Positions 15,149-29,200 of a stretch of DNA of 64,000 nt are shown piece by piece. Source of the stretch: Balanoglossus misakiensis (Eukaryota > Hemichordata). Position 1 is the stretch's first letter. Each line of letters opens with the position of its first letter. The position numbers and the translations under genes were made by a program. Location of the stretch: contig CM082578.2 of assembly GCA_040954595.2 (NCBI GenBank), forward strand, positions 8,804,001-8,868,000, given 5' to 3'. Under the pieces are notes generated by a model that was given only the letters and a program-made list of their open reading frames with translations, was not told the DNA's origin and made no database searches.

Positions 15149-16940
15149 CTTTTGCAGACCAGAAATAACTCCGGAAGAAGACGTATATCATAAGAGCCGG
15201 TATGATGACAGAGTAATTTGTAGATAGCAATAGAAACAGCTACTGTTACAAACGAGGGGAGCTCTCATGGCTGGCTGAACACGTAATGACATACCTACAA
15301 ATCTTACACGTACCCAATATGCACATGTTATAATTATAATTCATGATGGGATTATTTCAGACACACTAAGGGGACCCGTTTTTAAACAAGTAAAAGTCAT
15401 CTTAACTTTACACAAATTTTTCACTCAACTCAAGACGGTGTAGACATTTATGCCACTAAGAAGCAATTGGTGTTATTGAATTATCCCCATAGTGATAGCA
15501 CAGTTTGGCAGCCATATTGGATTTCATTCATAACAAATAATGTGATATATTTGGATTTAACACTTTTCTAAAATGTTTACTAAAAGTGTGGTTGAGAATT
15601 GCATAATATGACTCAATACAAAGTCACCACAGTGACAGAGGTAAAAGGGCCACTTTCGATTTTACTTGTGTTTCGCTTTTAACTTTGCAAAGATTTTTCT
15701 GAAAACAATTACACCTATTTGCAAAATATAAGAAACAGAAGGGCAGTCCTGACAAAAAATCTGATGCATTGAATTAAAACTCAGAGAAGGGGAAAACAGT
15801 GAAAAATGTACATCGTTGGTCCTCCCCCGCAACCTAAGCAACCATATTACATTGCAAGCATAACATCACGTCTCCTCCAGATGCATTTCTCGTTAGGCAA
15901 CTATTTCATATCGCTGCAGTTGGAATTAGAAGCACTCAATTTGACAAGGAGGCCACTTATGATCAGACAGGGGATACGTCTCCCATCTGAGCTGTAATCA
16001 ACCCTGGCACTCCCCCAATTTAATTTTAATCTGTCAATCACGCGGAATATAATCTCTCAGGGGGAAAAAAAACGCCATGGGGGAGAGAGAGTATCGGTGG
16101 CAAGAAATATGTGTGAAGAAGAACAACTGATATCAAAATTCAACCAACAAAAATAAGTCGTACTGGGTGCAGTCGGAGAAAAAATGATAAATTTCTTCCT
16201 TGGCCGACGAAACAGTAACTTGGTTGGAGACAGCGGATGTACAAGTACAACCGTACTTGATGTGGGGTATGTTGAATGTTAAGACTGACCTCAGTCAAGA
16301 AATACATGCAATATGATTAATTCATGGGGCTGCATGTGAAATGAAAAGACAACAGGCACAGGAGAATTGGCTTATTCGTTCAATGGTAGGGGAGGCACAC
16401 TGCAAGGGTGGGAAACATGAACAATATGGGGAGAGATCACATGGGTATGTACCCAGTGGACATTCACAGATAGGTTACAGATATGAATGACAACAGTACA
16501 CTGCCATCTCAACTCCAATCTCCAATATGCCTATACGCACGCGCACACACATGCACAAACACACACACAACTGAAGTGCAATATCTTGCAAAATATTCAC
16601 CTGCAACCTCTTAAATTCACAAGAATGCAAATATCAAACACATACACACAGCAGAATCTTTCAGTCGATCAAATTGGAAAAAAAACATTCACAGCAAAGA
16701 CTCTTTTTATCAGGTAACACATACATCTCCCACCACATGTAGGTCAAAGTCATAAGTGACCTCATTAATATTAACACGAACAATCGTACCAGAGTACGTA
16801 ATGGGCTCACGTTTTCCCTCACTGGAAAACCTGGATGCTTTTGTAATCTTATGGAGATGACACACATACAAGTGTTTCATATCATGAATACAACATTCTT
16901 AAAGAGACATGTACTCATGCCAGACAGCCTGACAAAGACT

Positions 16941-16981
<41 letters not shown>
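16941..16981. repeat. (CA)n microsatellite
   Basis: About 20 CA units, followed by imperfect GACAGATA-type repeats to about 17010. On the filamin transcript it reads (UG)n, about 40 nt downstream of the R15 exon donor. Confidence 0.95.
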
Positions 16982-16984
<3 letters not shown>

Positions 16985-17022
16985 TAGACTGACAGACAGA
17001 TAGACAGACAATCTGGGCTTAC

Positions 17023-17273
17023 CACAACTTTGAATGGGCCACCAGTGATAGCCACGCCACCAAACTTGATGTCCAAGGTGTAACGCCCTGTAGCGGGACA
17101 TGTCCAAACGATGTCGAATGTACCATCGCCATTGTCGATCACTTTGACATCACCGACGTCGGTGCCGTCGGGTGCAGTCACTGTGGCTGTGACGCGTCCC
17201 TTGCCAGCGTCGCGGGAGTTCACCTTGATGACAGTTTCTTCGTGAACAGTGACAGTCTTGGTGATGGTCTCTC
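17023..17273 (-). CDS. FLN: Filamin exon: most of R15, last certain exon
   Basis: 251 bp, phase 1-0. [59 protein letters not shown] and [14 protein letters not shown]. It corresponds to R15 of vertebrate filamin. Donor GTG|GTAAGCC. No recognisable R16 follows in the remaining 17 kb. Confidence 0.94.
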
Positions 17274-20200
17274 CTGCAGGGAAGGAAATAACAAAAAGTC
17301 AAAAATTTGAAGACAGAGAAAATGGCAATTGACAGGGAAAGGAATGACGCCTTTGCTGTAGGATTTGCATTAAAAAAAGACTAACTCTCACACGACGGAA
17401 AAATCAAACAGCACACAAATGTTCAGTACTATAAAATCACATGACTGTCTCTCGCCCATAACAGTTGAAAAACCGACCAGCACTCAAAGCTGTGCGAGAC
17501 GCACCAAGTTCCAAAGATTCCAGTTCACATAACTTAGTTCCTTTTTCACTGCCGCAATATAACCAAACTCAAATTTCAAACAATCCGTCCGTTCAAATAA
17601 CCACTAAAATTCCCCCCCTTGAGCGAGCTTCAGAAATGTATCCCCCCCCCCCCCAACAAGGCCCTGATTTGCTAGGAAAAACAGACGACCCACAGGTCGG
17701 TGGAAGAAGCCTCGCTGCCCAAAGAGGACACGGATCATGGTTCAGCCGAGAGAGAGCGAGAGAGAGAAGTGCTTAGAGAAAACTGGGCACAGTACTTCTA
17801 GGGTACATTCTTGACAAGGACAGAAAAATATATATACAGCAGGCAGAAAATACTTGTCAAACATTGCACAACTCAGACGGCACTTAATGCAACTGTGGAA
17901 AATCACTCTGGATCAGAACACCATAACAGGTGCAGGGACTAAATATGGACAAGCCTCTGCCTCCAGTAATAAATGGACGGATTCAATTGTGAAATAAATG
18001 CTCATAATAAAACAATTTCAGAGGTCCAAAAATGGTTTTGGTCAGATCTCCAATTTCAACTTTGTCCAGAAAAAAATATAATTTTACAATTTGTGACATA
18101 CATGTATCTTTTTAATCAATAATTTGAAACGATGCAAAGATGTTTTCACATGTTGTCATGGCAATGCCATGACAACACATACAAACATGGCAATGACATG
18201 ACAACATATACATGTAGTGTACTACCAAAGCCAGACCAGTACCCTCAGTATATAATGTCATATAGAAAATTGTCAGAATAGATTTCGTATTCTGAGACAG
18301 CCAGCGTGCCATACTCCCTGAATCACTTGAAATACAATCTACACAAACTATTCAGGGGGATAAAGACACACTCTGTCTGCAGCTTTCGCCCATAACTCAT
18401 CCAACACACCCACACATCCCCACACAGTCATAGGATGAGTCAGTGTGAAATCACTCCATACCACCTACAGTGACTTTCCCAGACAATGAATATAATACAC
18501 ATATTTTCCTGTTTCTTTTTTTTAAAAAGGTGGAAAAAATGACAACATTTTCAAATGTGCAAAATGTGAAAACGACACTGTGCATTAACCAGTTGAACCC
18601 GACTCAGAAGAAAACTTCTAGGTCACAAGAGGGTCAGGGTTCAATAGGTTTAATAGTGAGGGGTAAATCGAAACAAGCATAACAAAAACACACAACAAGA
18701 TGACGCTTGATTTCTACGACTTTCTGAGTCAGGCAATGGTTATAGACAGGTATCTCTATGGAATAGCATATACATCTATATACATGCTGTTAGAGATGTA
18801 TCTTATGGAATATGTTATATATAATATGGCCAAGTCCATTTTTTAACTGCATGCAGCTCTGTACGGAATAGGATAATATCAGTTAGTATAGAGAAAGTGT
18901 TACTGTATATTTTTGCAAAACAGCACTCATTAAAAACAACACGGGATTGCACACACGGCTGCTGCATGACATCTATTTTCTCTACAGCAGTGAAAGAGAG
19001 AAAACAAAAACAAAGAGGAGGGTCAGAAAGCCAGGGAGTCAGACACTGCACTGTTGCTATGGCAACTGACCGGCAATGAGGATGATGATGGTGATGTTGG
19101 TGGAGATGAGGCAGAGCCATCTGAAACACAACTGTGAGCAGTTAATTATGTCTGGAGGAGGGTGCAAAATGGGGGGTGGGGGAGGGGTGGGGACAAAAAC
19201 AAGTTTCGCAAACAGAATGCAGTGAGTCTGTTATTATTATTTTGTTTTTTAAATCTCTATGGTTTGGGGGTTTCGGTTGTTCTCTTTTTTTTTTATTTAT
19301 TCACTCCAGGAGAGAACTCCTTACTTGTAGTGGTTGTGGTGGTTGTTGTAGTTGAGGTGGATGCATAAGACGAGACAGAGCCCTCAGTGTCCGTGCTCAT
19401 GCGTCTCACGATGGGAATGTCCACGTCTCCACACTTAACACCTGTGAAATGGAATTAGAGGGGGGATAAAAGAAGGAAGGAACCGGGAGGAATGGCGTCA
19501 GTTATTCTGGTTATAAAAGACCTGAAAAAAGTCGAGCTTGTGGGGTATTTTTTCTTTATATAAGTCTGTATGGTTAGAATGAATCCTACCAAAGGCATCT
19601 GCAGTAGTTGGCATGATAATGATCTCGTTGCAAATTGGGAACTGGCTACACTGTCACAAACTATTTTAAACCATCAGTTATGGTCCAATTTGTTAGGGCA
19701 CGATTTTTGAATACCTTGTGTCAAATAAGTGATACAAGACCTCATGGCAAATGATCACAATGTTTATTTTTGCAATTGTAGAATTTCCAGGTATGTGTGT
19801 GCCCACCAAGACAACCATGGGGCCCGGGGACCCCTTGGCATTGACAGAAGGATGCGAGAAAAATTTGCAAATAAAGCTGCAGATTCTTTAAGGGTTTTTA
19901 CTGTATGCAGATATCTGTGTTTAACATCCAGGCAATGCATCTTTAACGCCGCAGAACACATGACGATATCAATGTGCATTACTTCTATTTCAGAGTAGGG
20001 CTATGACAGAAGTCTTGATCCTACTGAGCTCACATGCAAATCGGCCAACTTTTAAGAGCATTTTGCATTTAAGACTGCCAAAATGGCATGTGTCATGTCA
20101 GTTTTGAAGTGACCAATACTTGGATTTAGCATCAACCATGCACCTGTTGACGGGTAACAAACTTTACTGATACCAAATCTGTCTTCCAGAGACTTTTTCA

Positions 20201-23200
20201 AAATTGATTACGGTTGCTTGATACAAATGACTCACCTTACTCTGCTATGAAGTAAATTTAATACTCTGATCATAAAAAGCTAGGCCATTATGTGAGAAAT
20301 GTGGTTTCATTGCACTGATATGGTTTAACCTGTGAATCCATAAAAGTTTGCATTTCAAAACATATTTAGACTTGATCTTTCACCTTTTTCTCATGAGGGT
20401 CCTATGCTTCTCTGTATTGGTGAGAAATGCAATAAATATCAAATTATGGCTGCAGTGCATAAATTTGATACGTATGGGTGTCGTATTATTCTGAACATGA
20501 TAACTCTGCATGTTATCAGGGCTGGTTTGAAATCTATGATAATCCCTTCTGTTGGTATCCTGAACATTAGAACTGGAAATTTGAGATTTTGAGCAAGTTC
20601 ACTTTCGGAAGATGAAGGCGCTTAAACTAAACCATCCCTCATCCATCAAAGTCAAACTTGGCAAATAAGCAAAGTTGGTGTAGTGACACAAAATATATCA
20701 GGTCTTATTACAGCCTGGTATCTTCAAATACTACAATAACCAAGGTCAAAGTTCACACTTAAACAGTTGTCCCAGAATGCATTTTTGAATTTGGCCCTTG
20801 TTCCCTACCCTCTACAAAAGGACCGTTGGGAAACATCGTTAAGTGCATCGAAAGTGATAATGCATTTCGCAGGACAATTTCTGAAAATTGGTGTATTCTT
20901 GGGTGAAAAACAATAACACTATATATGGCTTTGATCTCAACTATAACTTAATACAGTGGTCGTACCAAAGCTTGTCAGAAAAAAAAATGTCAAGAAAATG
21001 CACACCATCATTCTCCAGTCATAATCAGAACATGCAACTTGCTTTTGAAACACCAATATTACACCTCAGTTGAGGTCGGTCAACATGTGTGAAAAATGTG
21101 TGTGTGAAATTCTTGTTGAGAGAAGATGCTATTCTAGACTATTGCTTTGTGGTTTGACATGCATTTGACTCCACCAGGCACTACTGAGATAATCACTCCG
21201 CAAGACAAACGTGAGGGTTATCTCTGCTGGCGTTAATAAACGATGCGGGATCAGCCCAACACTGCATTCCTGGGAGAGATGCAATTGGTTAGTGGAAGAA
21301 ATTGTTTGTTAAAAGAAGTTAGTGGGGGGAAGAAAGTCTCCAAATGTCAACAAACAAATAAATAAAAACACAAGGCGCACACTCCACACGAAAAACGGGT
21401 CAATCCTGAGTTGCCAAGAACGGTGGTGATTCACACGCAAGTCAGTGTGAGTATAGAGTGTGTGGATTATATTACCCATATCACACTGAAAACAATAAAA
21501 TAAAAATCTACTGTGGGTTTGTATAAAGACGAGCCCTGTCTTCGCGGAACTTACCGACGATCTCAACTTTGCTGGCGTCACCAGTTGGGCTGGTACGGAC
21601 GTGATACGGCGAGTAAGGCACCTGGTCGCCGCCATATTTGACGGTGATGGTGTAGCGGCCGACATCGGTGGGAGTGTACCTGATTCTGTAGGTACCGTCG
21701 CCGTTGTCAATGATGTCGGGCTTGATGTGCTTGCCATTGGCATCCTGAATTTCAAGAAAAACAGACAATGATTTTCAATGATTCACATACATCTCAGAGA
21801 AATCGTTCATCGGTAAAAAAAATTGTATATATCATATGAAGGCAATTTTTGGGTTCTCGCAGACTTCGACACGGCAGATACAATGTACTCATAAACACAT
21901 GACATGCCATAAACTACTGTCACTTACAGTGATGGTGATGGTCAGTTCGGCGTCACCGGCATCTCTCGTGTCGACAATAAACTCAATCGGCAAACTGGCA
22001 GGGATACCAGTCTTCTCCAAACCAGGTCCTTGAAGTTTGACCTTGCTTGCGTCGTGGGATGGTAGGATCTTGGTATGGAATGGGCTGAAGATAAAGAATT
22101 TATGCACGAAAATAAACATTAATACAAGCAACATTTGAATTTGAAATACATACAATACATGACTGTGTATCTTTCGATTTTATATTTCAGGTTTTATACA
22201 GGATTTCAGCAGAGAATTACGGACACCTTATCTTTGGAAAATATACAAAAAGAGATTGTTTGCCCATGCCATACCTTTGAGGGATCTGTTGATCGGCATA
22301 TTTCACCTCTACATCACATTTACCCTCTGTCTGGGGCATGTAAGTGCATTCAAAGGTTCCGTCACCATTGTCTTTGATCAGTGGCTTCTCCTTGGGGCCT
22401 GCACACACAAAAAATGAAAACAATGTCAAAGATGGAGGAAGGAAAGAACAGTTTTGACATTGTGTCTTTCTTATCTTCCCTTGTGTCTGCAGCTGAGACC
22501 CAATCACAAATCTATATTGCCAGTGTTGTTGTCGTCATTATTACCATACCTTGTAGGCTACAGCCATTATAGAACTCCCTATATCCAGACCTTATTTCTC
22601 ATTCAAAGGCAATTTTCAGGGGAACAAAACGGTTTACGACCAAAAGGTAAGGAAAGAAAACTATACTCAACTCCACTTATCTGAGCATCACTCGTTGTGT
22701 TCTTTGAGTGAAAGTGTCATTTTCTTGCAGTATCATGTGTCCTGTCTGTGAGGCTGTCTGTCTGTCCTTATCTCTATCTGTCTGACTCTCTGTATGTATG
22801 TACATGTATGTCAGTGGCTCTCTCACCTTTCTCTGGGATGACAGTCACATCCAATGGAGCCACTCCAGCCTTGGTGGCATCAACAGTGAAGGTAGCTGGG
22901 GCACCAGCACGGACACCGGCACGCTCCAGACCAGGACCGCTAGCCTTTACCTTGGTGGGATCAACAACATCTTGGACAGCAGCATGGAATGGACTTCCTG
23001 TAATAAATAATTTGCGTCACAAGAAAATGAAATACTTGGTTTCATCACAGTGTACTGGCAAGTAAATGGTTCATATTGATATGTATGCTATCATGTGCAT
23101 TTGAGCAATGCGTGTTCTGTGTATAAAGCAAAATTTAGACTTGTATTCTACAGCTCACATATTTGTTTTCATTAGGTCGGTTACAGTCTGAGAGGCTACG

Positions 23201-26200
23201 AATTCAAGAAATTCCTCAACAAAGACATTGTAATTTTTATACAGTGTGGGGTACTTGAAACAGAAATCTAGCTCACCTGGAATATGCTGATCAGCAAACT
23301 TGATTTGGATATCATAGTCACCAGGCTTGGTGGGCATGTACTCGACACTACATGTGCCGTCCTTGTTGTCTTTGCAGGTCATCTTGGCCTCGGATGGACC
23401 CTCGATGGCCAGCCCCAGACCTCCGGTTCCGGCGCCTTTGGTCTCCACGGTGAACTTGCAGGGTTTGTTGGTGTTTCCGCCTTCCAGGCCAGGACCGTAG
23501 GCCTTGCACTTGGTGGCATCGCATCCTTCGACTACGCCAACCTTGAATGGGGACTTGCCGACCGGTTTGCCAGCGACTTTGACGTCGACTTTGTGAGGAC
23601 CTGACAGTGAATGATTGGAATGAATGCGTGTTTTCTAGTGTTTTTGTTAAGGGCGGTACCCAGGTAAATGTCACTGGGGTTCCCAAGTCATTTTACCGGG
23701 GTTACTCTTGGTATATCAATACAGTCATATTAGTACATACATGTAGCAGAAGCGTTACTGGGGTTCCCGAGTCATTTACCAGTGTACCCCGGGCCTTAGC
23801 AAAAACACTGATGTTTTGTTAAAGATATCCTGATGAATTCGCATCCCATGAATTCTTACACGGTGTGAGATATCTTCACAAGTATTTGTCCGTTTGAAAA
23901 ACTACCACAGAAGTCAGGTCTCTGTACATGTATAGAACATACCGGCAGACGACTTCCACGATACCATTCCTGATTAAAATCCTCAATTATGTCACTAACC
24001 TTCCTCAGTTGGTGTGTAGGCAACGTTGTAGGTGCCATCCTTGTTGTCTTTGATGAGCGGTTCGGTCACTTGCCCAGCTGGGTTTGTAACAGCGCACTTC
24101 AGTGCATCCTTGGGGAGGCCTCCGATGGGTTTGGCATCGACCGTGAACTCCGTAGGTGAATCCAAAAACACTCCTGTCATGGGAAGGCAAAAAGATAAGT
24201 TGCTATCTGCACCCCATAACAATATATTTACCAGTGAGAGAGTATTTCGTTCAAGTTCACTGTTTTGTGAAATACAACTTAATGATGATGGTTTTCTCAC
24301 AAAATAACCATTGTCCGGCCAAGTTTTTTTTCATATGTATGTCAAAAAGAACTTATGGAAACTAATTATAAGAAAGTTTCACTCTAGAATAGGCATTGAG
24401 TAATACGTTGAAAACTCTGTTGATCAGAGAGTTTTCACAAATGTTGCCAATATTAGTAACATTCAGCGGACAGAAGAGCTGAACACTTTGGTGGGTGCTG
24501 GCATAAGAAGCGATTTGCGTTTGGTGCAATGTGCTCTTTTTATCACTCCTCTATAAGCCAGTCAGCTGTATGTATTCAAATAATATGCACTTTGAAATAT
24601 TATTATCACGCCTACATGATTGTGTATTTCAGTTTAACAGATTGATATTCCAGCAAAACTGAAGATTTTAAAAGTACAGCAAATGCAATTCTCACGAGAA
24701 TGCATTATATTGTGTGTGTGTGTAAAATAAGATCAACGCTGTCAAAATTAAAAGTTAGAAATTAAAACAGAAAAAATGTTTGAGACATGCTTTTACAGCA
24801 ACTGAAAATACTGTAACAATAAAATACCATGCAGTCTGTAACTAATTAACAGAAATATATGAAATGAAAATGATGTATGTGTCTTGTTACAGAATGCAAA
24901 ATATGTTAGAGAATGTTAATAACAAGACTGGGTGTGTGCCAGACCCAGTCTTGCTTTTAGAATATGTGGAAAAACATGCGATGCAACCATAACTCAAGAG
25001 ATTTATTTGATAATGTATTTTTTTCTCAGTCCAATTTTTAGAAGGTGACTTATTTTTCTTGACCTTTCACCCCTGATTTCCCATGCACAACACAAAAAAG
25101 AATGGGGAATAACAAAACCAGTCCAATGAGGCAACAGGTTTGAGAGCTTGTTGAAAACGTAGCAAGTTTGTTTTCTTTTACTTGAAAGACAGACTTTATC
25201 AACAAGAAAACAAGGAAGAAATTCTGAACAAGACACATAGAATATTTATGATCCAATATGGAAATAAGGATTTGAAAGAAAAACATGTGGAGTAGAGAGA
25301 TGTTATGTAGATTTTACTGAAAAAAATATTCAAATTTGAACCTCCTTTGAATGAGAATGGTTAACAACTGATATGAGATGAACATGACAGTCAGATGAGA
25401 TGGAGATGTCTTTTTATCTCTTGAAATATTAGTTTTGACTTTATGTAAAAATACTGTGACAGATATGCAATGAAAAGGTTGTTAAGAAAACCATGTATGA
25501 CAAATGTAGTCATTCTCTGTCAGTACATGGATCAATGACACATAAGATGCAAGATTAATCTGAGAGAGAGAGAAAGAGAGAGAGATGGTTAGCGTCATGT
25601 GGACAAGACGGATATCGTTCTCTGTTACATGACTCTGCAGCAGCAGAAGATAGGTGGTGCTGCTCTGCCGTGACTGTTAGTTTCAGAGAGGATTCCGTGT
25701 CAGTGAACGAAGTCCAACCATCGTTAGTATTAGAGATGCAGAGTAGATGCGCTACACCACTACGTTTTGATCGATCTCTAGTGCTACGTGTCACACAGTA
25801 TGACAATTCATTGAAATTTACCCTTGGGTTCGATACCCGGTCCAAAGACCTTCACGGCGTCGGTCTTGACGGCAGGCTCCACTGGGATGGTCTTCTTAGC
25901 CTTGGGGACGTCGTAGCCGCCATATTTGACGTCGACCGTGTGCGGGCCTGGCTCCTTGGGGTAGTAGGAGACGTCGAATGTGCCGTCGTTGTTGTCGTCG
26001 ACGTCGCACTCCACTGGTTTCCCGGTGGGGCTCATCACGGCACAGGTGACCGGTTTCTCTCCCTTCTCGACGGGGGCTTCTCCGGCCTTGGTGCAGTCCA
26101 CCTCGATGTCGGCCGGTTCGCCAGCTCTGACGCCCGGCTCCAAACCGGGACCCTTGGCAACCACCTTGGAGGCGTCGAACACCTTGGCGGGGAACGGCGA

Positions 26201-29200
26201 TCCCGGGATGTGCTGGTCGGCGAAGGTGATGTTGATGTTGTACTCGCCGATCTGGTCCGGCGTGTAGTTGACGGTGCAGGAGCCGTCGCCGTTGTCCTTG
26301 CAGTCGATCTTGGCCTCGCTGGGTCCTTCCACGGTCAGCCCGAGAGCGCCCGTGCCGGCTTCCCCGGTCTCGATGGTGAACGTGGCCACTTTGTTGATGT
26401 GGCCCCCTTTGAGACCCGGACCGTGCGCCTTGCACTTGGTGGGGTCGGCCCCGGGGACGGCGGTGGTCTTGAACGGGCTGTTGTTGATCGGCTTCAGACC
26501 GAAGGTGATCTCAATGGTGTACTCGCCCTCCTCAGTCGGAGTGAAGCTGACCCCGTACCCGTCGACGGTCTCCTCGGTGACGACCTCCACGGGCTTACCG
26601 GTCGGCGACAGGATGGTCACGGTCAGAGGTGCCTCTCCGGCTCCGGACGTAATGACGTCAAACTCCACAACCTTCTGCATTGTGACCGCTGCATTAACAA
26701 TTGAGTTGGTGGGATCAAAATCAACAGGAAAACATGCAATTTTCTACCACAGGTCGCATGCAACAATACTACATGTATACTCGGAAGGAAAGATCTATCA
26801 ACAACTACCGGTAACAGCAATACGAGGAGAAAGAAATTCTTGGCTGCGTCTTGTGATGCAAATCACTGAACTTTTTGAAATGTCATGAACAGTGTCAACA
26901 TTCAGAAAATTTAGAAAAAAAACTTTGGCAATTGATCTGTCAAATTGGACCTATATCATTTGATATATTTAGTACTTGATAGACACTATAAATGTTTAAT
27001 CTACGTATACATGGCAGACCCAACAAAGAAAACTCAGCAATGATGAATTTGGCAGCACACAGCACCATTTCCTTCCCCCTTGATTGTCTAATACCTAGCA
27101 AAATAACATGCAGGGCTGGGTATTTAAAATACCATCAATTATGAATGGATGCAACGAGGGTAAACAGTTTGAACTGTTTTTAAATATATCCACAGTGAGG
27201 CAGCTGCTGAAATCAAAACACAGTGTAGTCTGACACACATTTCTCAAATCAACAAAAATGAAAGATTTTACTTGAAATAGTAAAAATTCCTTAACGAGGA
27301 TGAAACCTAACTTACTTTTTTCAAGACCATCCACATACACTTTAGTCAAGTCGATCTTGGGTTGCACGTCCAGGTAGATGGGGCTCTGGGGGACAGGCTT
27401 GCCGTGGTAGCCGATAGCGATGGCATACTTTCCGGGATTCTCCGGGGTGTAGTGCACGGTGTAGGTGCTGTCTCCGTTGTCCTTGACAGTGGATTTGATC
27501 TCCTTCTCGCCTTTGGCGTTGACGCCCGGGGCTGACTTGACAGCCACATTGATGGGACCTATCAGGAAAGGTGGAAAAGAGGTACAGTCCAGGTCTTGTG
27601 AACGACAAATTAAACAGAAATATCAAAAGATGAAGATTTTGTGAGGAACAGAATATCCAGGAACTGGGAATCTGCCGAAAAAAGTGGTCCTACCTGGTCC
27701 ACCGGCTTCCTTAACATCGATGGTGAAGTGGGTGGTTTCCGTGGCTACTACTTTGTCCTTCTCCACACCAGGACCATAGACTTTAACCTTATCGGCGCCA
27801 CCTTCCACCTCCACTCGGAAGGGACTGTTGGGGATGACGATGTTGCCGAACGAGATGCTGACAGAGTGCTTCACGGGCCTCGGGGCTGTGTAGGTGCACC
27901 TGAACGTCCCGTCTCCGTTGTCCTTGATGTCGACCGGGACTTCGTTGGCGTACTGGTCGGTGACGGTGACCTTCAGTGGCGCTTTGCCGGCCGCCTTGGT
28001 GTCGACGGTGAACTCTACCGGCTGGCCCAGTTTCGGACCGTTCTTCTCAACGCCTTTGCCGTATGCCTTCACCTGTGTTCAAAATAGTGCATCGAGTCAA
28101 GTGTCATCAATTAGCAAAATCAATAAAACGACATTCGTAATTTAGTAAATTTGTCCACACATGGAAGACCTGCCAGATTTCACTCAGGAATTTCCAATGG
28201 TGGAAATCAGAATGAACCATGGGGTTACAGGAACCAGTCTCACCTTTGATGGGTCGAATCCACCTGGGTTCAGCGAAATCTGAGCCATGTACGGGCTGTG
28301 CACAATGTCCTCATCGTCGCAAGTGATGTGAATGGCATATTCACCAGGTGCGGTTGGAAAGTAGGACACCTCACAGGAGCCATCGCCGTTGTCGACGCAC
28401 TTGATCTCAGCCTCTGAGGGTCCCTCGATGGAGAAACCTATGTAGGCAAAAAAGTTGAATGAAGAAATCATCAATTTATTTATCCTATTTTTCCCAATAT
28501 TTTTTTTCAAATGAAAACAGATAATGAACAAAATACTGAGCAGAAACGGCAAAACAATTGAACGAAGAAATAATTTTTAATGGAAAAAATAGCAACTCAT
28601 CATTTGAAAATAGTGGTTATATTTCCTAATATTTTTTTCAAACGAAATACCACAGGAGGATACATTGTGTTCAGGAGATCAACATCTAATAACTGCAGCA
28701 CAACACTGGACGCATGTGGCAGGAATCTTCGGCTTACCGAGAGCACCAACAGCACCGTTGGTTTCCACGGTGAAGTTACAAGGCGATCCCACGCAACCAC
28801 TTTCCAATCCGGGGCCGTACGCCTTGACGTAGGACAGTGGCGGTTCAGCCTCTGGCGAGATGTTGACGGTGAAGGGACTCTTCATCACGTGCTCTTTGCC
28901 GTAGGTGACATTGATGATGTAGCGGCCGGGCTTCAGGGGGCGGTATCTCACGGTGAACGTGCCGTCGTTGTTGTTGACGATCTGGGCAGGCTCGTTGATG
29001 CCTCCTATTTATATGCACACAAAAAATAGCTTGCTTGTTTCTTTCAGTAAATGTGATACAAAATTATGTTGTTTTTTTCAATTTGTCACTAGAACTGTCT
29101 TTTGCGTTTGCAATTGATAGCTAGTGTCCCAACACTGTTATGCTTGAATCACTCACACGCCATGAACACAGAAATCTTTTCCACACATGATATCTGAATC

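Larger units (their letters stand above)
1..17022. other. Long stretch without recognisable genes
   Basis: No reading frame here resembles a known family; the longer open frames (for example 7525-7962 and 7740-8177) are overlapping on opposite strands and have no domain signatures. It may be a large filamin hinge intron or sequence beyond it. Within it I note the 43-bp candidate exon, the palindrome at 9897, and a stretch at 7.7-9.7 kb with many CATAAA words. Confidence 0.6.

Noticed and set aside
25670-26704. 344-codon plus-strand frame over the R8-R11 exon
   Set aside because: Shadow of a GC-rich filamin exon; the minus frame has full filamin Ig signatures.
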